Shown: one piece after another, positions 1 to 4,745 of the stretch
Layout: each line of letters opens with the position of its first letter
Position numbering within the stretch: position 1 is the stretch's first letter
Assembly (NCBI GenBank): GCA_026400595.1
Contig: JAPLOT010000323.1
Location: 1 to 5,752 of the forward strand
Direction of reading: 5' to 3'
Source of the DNA: Alphaproteobacteria bacterium
GTDB taxonomy: Bacteria; Pseudomonadota; Alphaproteobacteria; Rhizobiales; Aestuariivirgaceae
Length of the DNA stretch: 5,752 nucleotides
Position numbers and translations under genes: made by a program
Notes under the pieces: generated by a model
What the model saw: only the letters and a program-made list of their open reading frames with translations
Told to the model about the DNA's origin: nothing
The model's database searches: none

Positions 1-1070
1 AAGCGCCGGCCGATGCAGAGCTGGTTGCAGGAGATGCAGGGCCGGATATCCTCGGCCCGCCCCGCCTTTGCCTTGTTGGCCAGATGCGGATCGGCGATCT
101 GTCCGCGCACGATCGACACAAGGTCGGATTTTCCTTCGCTCAGCACGGCCTCGGCATTGGCCGGCGTTTTCACCCGCGCCTCCATGGTGACTCTGGCGTG
201 CGTGACAACCTGCTTGATGGCCGCCGCATCGTCGCGGCCCAGGAACATCCCGAAATGGAAGCTTGGCACGATCTTGGAGAACTGGTTGAGATAGCTGCCT
301 GTGCCGCAGGAGAAATAGTCGACGAGTCCGCGCTGGTCGAGCCAGCTCACGATCTCCTGCTTGTCGGCCAGCGACAATCCCCCCGGATAGGGTTCGCCCC
401 CCGAGATGGTCATGCCGATGATGAAGTCGTCGCCAGCCATTTTCCGGATGCGGCTGGCGACCTCGACGGTGAAGCGCAGCCTGTTTTCGAGCGAGCCGCC
501 CCACTTGTCGGTGCGCTTGTTGGTCAGTGGCGACCAGAACTGGTCGATGAGGCAGTTGTATCCCGCGAAGAGATCGACACCGTCGAATCCCGCATCGCGG
601 TCGCGGCGCGCGGCTTCGACGAAGGCTGCGATCAGTTCCTCGACCTCGGCCTCGGTCATGGCATGACTGCCCCAGGGATCGTGGAAGGAGGGAACACCGG
701 ATGGCGACCAGTAGGGTTCCCAGCTGTTGTCCTGATCGCCATGCCCGCCGACATGATAGATCTGGTGGATCATCACCGTGCCATGCGAATGGCATTCATC
801 GGTGATCACGCGGAAATGCGGGATGACCGCGTCGCTTTCATGCAGGAAATTCCCGCGCGTCAGGATGCCGGTGCGATGGGCTGGCGAGGGCTCGATCACG
901 ATCATCGCCGCACCACCGCGCGCCCTTTCCCGGTAGTAGCCGAAATGGCGCGGCCCCGGAATGCCCTCATGACTCATGTTGGCCGTATGGGCCCCGAAGA
1001 CGATACGGTTCTTCAGCGTCTTGTGGCGCAGTTGCAGGGGCGAGAAGAGCGTTGGAAAGGGTTCTGACAT
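1..1070 (-). CDS. TMADH / NADH:flavin oxidoreductase family protein, 3'-truncated (putative N-methyl amine demethylase)
   Basis: Member of the Old Yellow Enzyme-like TIM-barrel family that includes trimethylamine dehydrogenase (TMADH), dienoyl-CoA reductase FadH and the demethylases DgcA and StcD. The first 356 residues are visible; the left edge cuts the gene. Seen: N-terminal SPLQLRHKTLKNRIV (about 10-24), HQIYHVGGHG (102-111), the family block from GFDGVDL through QFWSPLTNKRTDKWGGSLENR (161-197), the FMN-phosphate region VRGQIADPH (321-329), and CISCNQLC (345-352), which gives three cysteines of the usual 4Fe-4S cluster; the fourth would lie beyond the edge. TMADH relatives continue for about 300 more residues with FAD/ADP- and NAD-type Rossmann domains, so the same is expected here. 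ATG at 1070 follows GAGG with 6 bases between, and begins 8 bases after the MttB-family stop, so the two are co-transcribed. Likely cytoplasmic. Family knowledge suggests oxidative removal of an N-methyl group as formaldehyde, but hallmark TMADH residues are replaced and the substrate is unknown. Confidence 0.92.
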   Translation of the reverse strand, partial: MSEPFPTLFSPLQLRHKTLKNRIVFGAHTANMSHEGIPGPRHFGYYRERARGGAAMIVIEPSPAHRTGILTRGNFLHESDAVIPHFRVITDECHSHGTVMIHQIYHVGGHGDQDNSWEPYWSPSGVPSFHDPWGSHAMTEAEVEELIAAFVEAARRDRDAGFDGVDLFAGYNCLIDQFWSPLTNKRTDKWGGSLENRLRFTVEVASRIRKMAGDDFIIGMTISGGEPYPGGLSLADKQEIVSWLDQRGLVDYFSCGTGSYLNQFSKIVPSFHFGMFLGRDDAAAIKQVVTHARVTMEARVKTPANAEAVLSEGKSDLVSIVRGQIADPHLANKAKAGRAEDIRPCISCNQLCIGRR

Positions 1071-1076
1071 GTCTGG

Positions 1077-1080
1077 CCTC
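1077..1080 (-). promoter_or_regulatory. Shine-Dalgarno of the oxidoreductase, overlapping the upstream stop codon
   Basis: Read on the minus strand the junction is TGAGG followed by six bases and ATG. The GAGG overlaps the TGA stop of the MttB-family gene (1079-1081). Ribosomes finishing the methyltransferase would end on the binding site of the next gene, which supports translational coupling and fixes the start at 1070. Confidence 0.75.
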
Positions 1081-2611
1081 AGTCGATGGGAGATCCGCCT
1101 TCCGCCGTGCGCTTCGCGACGAAGGCTTCGAGGGCTTCACGAATTGCCGGGTTCATGGCCGGCGCCTGGTAAATCTGCAGTGCTTCCTGCCAGACACCTG
1201 TCGCGCGTTCCGCAGCCGTCTTTCCGCCGGCCTCGAGCCACGCACCATGGTTCTGCGTCGACGAGATCATGGGGCGGTAAAAGGCGGTCTCGAAGGTCGC
1301 GATGGTGCGCGCGGTGCCGAAGAAATGCCCGCCCGGCCCGACCGCTGCGATCTCGTCAAGCGCCAGGCTGTCTTTGGTTACACTGACAGGCTCCATGAGC
1401 TGCATCATGGTCTGGACGATCTCGCAATCAAGCACGAATTTCTCGTAGGACGTGCAGAGTCCGCCTTCGACCCATCCGGCGGCATGCATGAGCAGGTGTG
1501 CCCCGGCATTCATGGCCGCGAAGACGGAACCCGTCGACTCCAGGCCAGATGCGAAATCCGGAATATTCGATGCGCTGAAATTGGATGAGCGCATCGGCAT
1601 CCGGTAGCGCCGCGCCATCTGGCCCCCGATCAGCGTGCAGCGATGCATGTCGGCGATGCCATAGGCGGGTGCGCCTGTCTTCATGTCCACATTCATGGCC
1701 GCGCAGCCATAGAGAACCGGCGCCCCCGGCCGCACGAGCTGGCCGAGCGTCACGCCGAAAAGGACCTCGGCGGTGTTGAGCGCCATGGCACTGGCGATGG
1801 TTGCCGGGGTCGAGGCGCCGGCCATGACGAAGGGCGTGAGCAGCACCGGCTGGCCGTAGCGGGCCATGTCCATGACGCCGATGGTCATGGGCACATCGTA
1901 TTGCAGTGGCGTGTTGGTGTTTATGATCGAGAAGACGCCCGGCCGCTCGGCGAACTGCTCCAGCGTTTCTCCGCGGGCCATGGCACACATGTTCAGGACA
2001 TCGGCAATGCGCTGCCGGCTCTGGCAGAAGACATAGGGCACCTTGTCGGTGACCGTCAGCATGGCCAGCGCCGCGACCAGATGCCGGTCACGCACCTCGA
2101 TGTCGAGCGGCTCGACGGGCCAGCCGTTCATCTGCACGGCGTTGAAGACCTGGGTCAGCTTTAGAAGCTCGGTGAGATCAGCCAGGGTACCCGGCCGCCG
2201 GCCGCGCTGAAGATCGGTGACATTTGGCGGCCCCAGCACGGCGGCCGTGGTCATCCTGTCGCGCCCGAGGGTCACGGCTCGTGCCGGATTCCGGGGGACC
2301 AGCGTGAAGGACGGCGGGACCGTCGTCAGGGCATGTTCGACGATCTCCCGGCCAAGCCGGACGAGGCCTTCGCCGTCGTCGACGCGTGCCCCTGCCTGGC
2401 GGAAGAGATCGCGGGCCTCCTTCACCTGACAGCGCAGGCCGATGTCTTCCAGAATGTCCAGGGCGGCACGGTGGATCGCTTCCACCTCATCGTCAGAAAC
2501 GAGATTGAGCGGCGGAAACGGGTTCCTCAAATTGCTCCACGGCTTCTGGACAATGTCCTGAACCCGGCGCCGCCGTCCTGACCCTGCCCGGATGTTCACG
2601 GGCGCCGGCAT
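1079..2611 (-). CDS. Trimethylamine:corrinoid methyltransferase (MttB) family protein, non-pyrrolysine type
   Basis: A complete 510-residue protein of the MttB superfamily, close to the roughly 480-520 residues usual for the family. Family role: a TIM-barrel cytoplasmic enzyme that moves a methyl group from an amine to the Co(I) of a cognate corrinoid protein. Seen: basic N-terminus (RRRR 13-16), the entry block PFPPLNLVSDDEVEAIH (31-47), GPPNVTDLQRGRRPGT (127-142), GWVEGGLCTSYEKFVLD (379-395), GPGGHFFGTARTIATFE (425-441) and a C-terminal NHGAWLEAGGKT helix region (454-465). True MttB reads an in-frame UAG as pyrrolysine near the 379-395 block; here the frame is open without amber and Leu385 appears to sit there. 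Non-Pyl relatives act on quaternary amines such as glycine betaine (MtgB), proline betaine (MtpB), carnitine (MtcB) or gamma-butyrobetaine (MtyB); which, if any, applies is unknown. ATG 2611 is the only usable start: an in-frame stop lies at 2678-2680 and no ATG/GTG/TTG comes between. It lacks a recognisable Shine-Dalgarno. First gene of the operon with the oxidoreductase. Confidence 0.94.
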   Translation of the reverse strand: MPAPVNIRAGSGRRRRVQDIVQKPWSNLRNPFPPLNLVSDDEVEAIHRAALDILEDIGLRCQVKEARDLFRQAGARVDDGEGLVRLGREIVEHALTTVPPSFTLVPRNPARAVTLGRDRMTTAAVLGPPNVTDLQRGRRPGTLADLTELLKLTQVFNAVQMNGWPVEPLDIEVRDRHLVAALAMLTVTDKVPYVFCQSRQRIADVLNMCAMARGETLEQFAERPGVFSIINTNTPLQYDVPMTIGVMDMARYGQPVLLTPFVMAGASTPATIASAMALNTAEVLFGVTLGQLVRPGAPVLYGCAAMNVDMKTGAPAYGIADMHRCTLIGGQMARRYRMPMRSSNFSASNIPDFASGLESTGSVFAAMNAGAHLLMHAAGWVEGGLCTSYEKFVLDCEIVQTMMQLMEPVSVTKDSLALDEIAAVGPGGHFFGTARTIATFETAFYRPMISSTQNHGAWLEAGGKTAAERATGVWQEALQIYQAPAMNPAIREALEAFVAKRTAEGGSPID

Positions 2612-2709
2612 TCGGCACCAAGGAATGATTGGGTGCGCTTCACCGAAGCCGAAAGGCCACGGCCGATCCCTGACGCCTCATGCTGCAAGTCACTCTCCGG
2701 CTGTCTCAT
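2596..2709 (-). other. Possible 37-codon leader ORF overlapping the MttB-family start
   Basis: A small frame, starting MRQPESDLQHEA and ending ECRRP-stop, begins with ATG at 2709, with GAGG (plus-strand CCTC, 2717-2720) seven bases upstream. Its stop lies 16 bases into the overlap with the methyltransferase gene, in another frame. It resembles no protein I recognise and may be chance in GC-rich DNA. It is recorded because the downstream gene has no Shine-Dalgarno of its own, so translation of this frame could feed ribosomes into the methyltransferase start. Low confidence as a real peptide. Confidence 0.2.
2615..2636 (-). promoter_or_regulatory. Hairpin immediately upstream of the MttB-family start codon
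   Basis: On the minus-strand transcript, GCACC (2636-2632) pairs with GGTGC (2619-2615). Two further A-T pairs form if one C is bulged, leaving a loop of about seven bases (TCATTCC). The structure ends three bases before the ATG, just where a ribosome binding site would sit, and no Shine-Dalgarno is visible there. It could limit initiation until opened by translation of the upstream frame or by a factor. The stem is short, so chance is possible. Confidence 0.35.
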
Positions 2710-2767
2710 GACATCACCTCGAAATGCTAGCCCTTGGCGAACCGCAGCGGCAACCGAACAAAGTGCC

Positions 2768-2780
2768 TGCAAGCGTTGCA
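2768..2780. promoter_or_regulatory. Perfect inverted repeat TGCAA-N3-TTGCA, candidate operator
   Basis: TGCAAGCGTTGCA has perfectly complementary 5-bp arms around GCG. It lies 76 bases before the first permease start and next to the AT-rich patch, a plausible place for a dimeric regulator to act on the transporter promoter or on both promoters. A TGCAAG half-site recurs at 2684-2689, 84 bp away on the same strand. The regulator family cannot be told from this alone. Confidence 0.4.
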
Positions 2781-2786
2781 ATTATT

Positions 2787-2809
2787 TCACGTTGCGCCGT
2801 ACGCCGTGA
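2787..2809. promoter_or_regulatory. Imperfect inverted repeat / potential stem-loop in the transporter leader
   Basis: TCACG (2787-2791) and CGTGA (2805-2809) are complementary. Inside them GCG and CGC also pair, with a two-base TT bulge and a five-base loop (CCGTA). The result is either a 23-bp operator-like dyad or, if transcribed, a short hairpin about 48 bases before the first permease start. No following U-tract is present, so it is not a terminator. Confidence 0.3.
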
Positions 2810-2844
2810 TTTCGCATGATCGCACCAACAGGCCCGCAGAGGCC

Positions 2845-2855
2845 GGAGGGAGGGG
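2845..2855 (+). promoter_or_regulatory. Strong Shine-Dalgarno deciding the DppB-like permease start
   Basis: GGAGGGAGGGG ends one base before ATG 2857, with its first GGAGG at the usual distance. It favours 2857 over the upstream in-frame TTG at 2734, whose extra 41 residues would place a polar stretch ahead of the first membrane segment and match nothing expected in this family. Confidence 0.8.
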
Positions 2856-2856
2856 C

Positions 2857-3789
2857 ATGCTCAGACTCGCAATTCGAAGACTTGCGTCCATGATCCTGAT
2901 CATGTTCGTGATTTCGGTCTTGCTCTTCCTCTTCTTCGAAGGCGACAAGCTGAACCTCGCCATGCGGGTCCTGGGCCAGTACTCAACCATGGAAGGCCGG
3001 CTGCAGTGGCTTGAAGACAACGGCTACAACCGCCCACTCGTGATCCGCTACTTCTCCTGGCTCCTGGGCTTCATCACCGGCGACTGGAACGAGTCGGCGC
3101 AGTTCGCGACGCCGGTCTTCACCTTCCTGCTGCCGCGCCTGGCCAATACGGCCATTCTCGGACTCTGCGTCTTCGTCTGCACCGTGGCCATCGCCCTCGT
3201 TCTGGGCGTGCTGTCGGGTATCGCGGAGGCCAGCTTCCGCGACCGCGCCATCACGGTCCTGTCCGTTCTCACCACCTCGGTACCGGAATTTGCTTCGGCC
3301 ACATTCCTGGTGGCGGTCTTTGTCTATTGGCTGGGCTGGCTTCCGGGCTCGTCTTCCTTTTCCAACGGCTTTGCCTGGAATGAACTGGTCCTGCCGGTGG
3401 CCGCACTGGTGCTCTACAACTTCGGCTACTACACCCGCATGACACGGGCCTCGATGGCCGAGGTGATGGGCTCGCAATACATCCGCACCGCCATCCTCAA
3501 GGGCCTGCCCTACAAGCGCGTGATCGTCCGCCATGCGCTGCGCAATGCCCTCATCGCGCCCTTCACGGTCATGATCCTGCAGCTCAACTATCTGCTGTCG
3601 GGCGTGGTCGTCACCGAGGTGTTCTTCGCCTATGACGGCTATGGCAAGGCCCTCTACGACGCCGCCATGTTCGGCGATGTCTATCTCATCCTTGCCGGTG
3701 CAATGGTCGCCGTGGTGGTGGCGGTGCTGTCCCAGTTCATCTCGGACATCGGCTATACCTATCTCAACCCCCGCATCCGGTTCGCGTGA
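2857..3789 (+). CDS. ABC transporter permease, Opp/Dpp type (DppB-like)
   Basis: Inner-membrane permease of 310 residues, the first of two that form the channel of a peptide/opine/nickel-class importer. Seen: N-terminal basic LRLAIRRLA followed by a membrane helix (about 11-28); a periplasmic domain (about 29-90) with NRPLVIRYFSWLLGFITGDW (58-77), the usual DppB pattern; helices near 98-121, 132-157, 176-191, 231-253 and 276-296; the cytoplasmic EAA-type coupling loop around 197-230 with the conserved Gly216 and RHALRNAL; and the C-terminal LNPRIRF typical of the family. Length is slightly under the usual 310-340. First gene of the plus-strand operon; the next permease begins 10 bases after its stop. 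The ligand cannot be read from the sequence. Divergence from amine-demethylation genes suggests an N-methylated solute rather than an ordinary dipeptide, but that is inference. Confidence 0.95.
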   Translation: MLRLAIRRLASMILIMFVISVLLFLFFEGDKLNLAMRVLGQYSTMEGRLQWLEDNGYNRPLVIRYFSWLLGFITGDWNESAQFATPVFTFLLPRLANTAILGLCVFVCTVAIALVLGVLSGIAEASFRDRAITVLSVLTTSVPEFASATFLVAVFVYWLGWLPGSSSFSNGFAWNELVLPVAALVLYNFGYYTRMTRASMAEVMGSQYIRTAILKGLPYKRVIVRHALRNALIAPFTVMILQLNYLLSGVVVTEVFFAYDGYGKALYDAAMFGDVYLILAGAMVAVVVAVLSQFISDIGYTYLNPRIRFA

Positions 3790-3794
3790 GGAGG
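3788..3794 (+). promoter_or_regulatory. Consensus Shine-Dalgarno overlapping the DppB-like stop
   Basis: GAGGAGG begins inside the TGA stop of the first permease (3787-3789) and lies five bases before ATG 3800. This is a perfect AGGAGG core and a coupling arrangement that should keep the two permeases in similar amounts. Confidence 0.8.
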
Positions 3795-3799
3795 CAGCC

Positions 3800-4741
3800 A
3801 TGACCGATCTCGCCCAGACCGCACCGCGCCCCAGCCGCTTCCGCAAGCTTGGCCGCTCCATCGGCCTCCTGCGGGAATCGCCGATCGGAATGGTCGGCGC
3901 CTTCCTGCTCCTTTTCTGGATCTTCATCGCCGTCTTTGCAGATCTTCTTCCGCTGCGCGACCCGCTGGCCCAATCGGCACCCGACCTGCTGAAGCCCATG
4001 ATGTCGCCCGCACCGGACGGCGGTTACTTCTGGCTCGGAACCGACGACAAGGGCCGCGATATCCTGTCCCGCCTGTTCTACGGTTCCCGCCTTGTGCTGT
4101 TCTGGTCCGTCCTGGCAACTGTCGTGGCCTATGTGGTCGGCATGCTGATGGGCGTCGCGGCCGGCTACCGCGGCGGCTGGTGGGACGAGGTGCTCTCCTT
4201 CCTCGGCAATGTCTTCCTCGCCTTCCCCCAGATGGTTCTCTATATCGTGATCCTGTCGCAGCTCGGCCCCGACTCTCCCGTCGGCATGTGGCTCTCATCC
4301 CAGGGCTTCAGCACGGTCTGGGTCAAGGGTCTGACAATTGTGCTCGCGGTGATGTTCGCAACCGCCCCGCAGGTGGCCCGCATCGTGCGCGGCATCGTGC
4401 TCGATCTGAAGACACGCGACTATGTCGCGGCGGCGGAAGTGCGCGGCGAGAGCCCGCTCTACATCATGATCGTGGAACTCCTGCCCAATGCCCGGGGGCC
4501 CCTGATCGTCGATGCCTGCCTGCGTCTCGGCTATGTCACCATCGCAATCGCCGCGCTCGGCTTCCTGGGGCTTGGCCTGCCGCCGCCGGAACCTGACTGG
4601 GGCAAGATGATCTCCGAGGTCCGCGGCTTCGGCGCCATGGCGGCGAATGCCATGATCTGGCCGGCGCTGGCAATCTCGTCGCTGGTCCTGGGCCTAAACC
4701 TGCTGGCCGACGGCCTGCGTGAAATCTCGCTGAGGGACTGA
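3800..4741 (+). CDS. ABC transporter permease, Opp/Dpp type (DppC-like)
   Basis: Second channel subunit, 313 residues, the normal DppC size. Seen: a cytoplasmic N-tail with LLRESPIGMVGAFLLL leading into the first helix (about 27-50, OppC N-terminal region); the periplasmic hallmark FWLGTDDKGRDILSRLFYGSR (77-97); helices near 99-121, 133-154, 176-199, 242-261 and 286-304; GYRGGWWDE (122-130); the EAA coupling loop DYVAAAEVRGESPLYIMIVELLPN (207-230); and PPPEPDWGKMISEVRG (261-276), the classic end motif. The usual His-x-LPN is Glu-Leu-LPN here, a modest variation. It pairs with the upstream DppB-like protein and the downstream ATPase; its end overlaps the ribosome binding site of that ATPase. 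Confidence 0.96.
   Translation: MTDLAQTAPRPSRFRKLGRSIGLLRESPIGMVGAFLLLFWIFIAVFADLLPLRDPLAQSAPDLLKPMMSPAPDGGYFWLGTDDKGRDILSRLFYGSRLVLFWSVLATVVAYVVGMLMGVAAGYRGGWWDEVLSFLGNVFLAFPQMVLYIVILSQLGPDSPVGMWLSSQGFSTVWVKGLTIVLAVMFATAPQVARIVRGIVLDLKTRDYVAAAEVRGESPLYIMIVELLPNARGPLIVDACLRLGYVTIAIAALGFLGLGLPPPEPDWGKMISEVRGFGAMAANAMIWPALAISSLVLGLNLLADGLREISLRD
4732..4737 (+). promoter_or_regulatory. Shine-Dalgarno of the ATPase inside the DppC-like gene
   Basis: GAGGGA sits within the last codons of the second permease, eight bases before ATG 4746. The gap between the genes is only four bases, so the ATPase depends on the same transcript and probably on coupled translation. Confidence 0.65.
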
Positions 4742-4745
4742 CGCC

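Larger units (their letters stand above)
2612..2856. promoter_or_regulatory. Divergent intergenic control region
   Basis: This 245-bp gap separates the start of the minus-strand methyltransferase operon from the start of the plus-strand transporter operon, so it should hold both promoters and any shared operator. The segment around 2778-2788 (GCAATTATTTC) is markedly more AT-rich than the rest of the window. For the minus strand, a loose sigma70-like pair can be read: TTGCCG (plus coordinates 2748-2753), 18-bp spacer, TAGCAT (2724-2729). No convincing plus-strand -35/-10 pair was found. No gene that I can support lies here apart from the weak leader frame described separately. The arrangement fits joint control of uptake and breakdown genes; the regulator itself is not in the window. 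Confidence 0.6.

Noticed and set aside
84..1067. Long plus-strand open frame of 327 codons opposite the oxidoreductase
   Set aside because: It is the antisense of clear TMADH-family motifs (QFWSP, GGSLENR, CISCNQLC). Long antisense frames are common in GC-rich DNA, and the translation has no recognisable domain.
1052..2164. Plus-strand frames at 1052-1588 and 1643-2164
   Set aside because: Both lie antisense to the well-conserved MttB-family gene, are His/Arg/Asp-rich as expected of shadow frames, and have no convincing ribosome binding site.
1079..2611. Pyrrolysine-containing MttB, true trimethylamine methyltransferase
   Set aside because: The frame is continuous without an amber codon, so there is no pyrrolysine to decode.
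2787..2809. Rho-independent terminator
   Set aside because: The stem is short and bulged, no U-tract follows, and the site lies ahead of an operon start rather than after a gene end.
2734..2856. N-terminal extension of the DppB-like permease from TTG 2734
   Set aside because: It has no suitable Shine-Dalgarno, would absorb the dyad region into coding sequence, and ATG 2857 has a strong site and matches the family N-terminus.
2983..3999. Minus-strand frame of 338 codons across both permeases
   Set aside because: It spans the junction of two clear permease genes, is extremely polar (rich in H, D, G, R, E and Q), and is the complement of membrane-helix codons.
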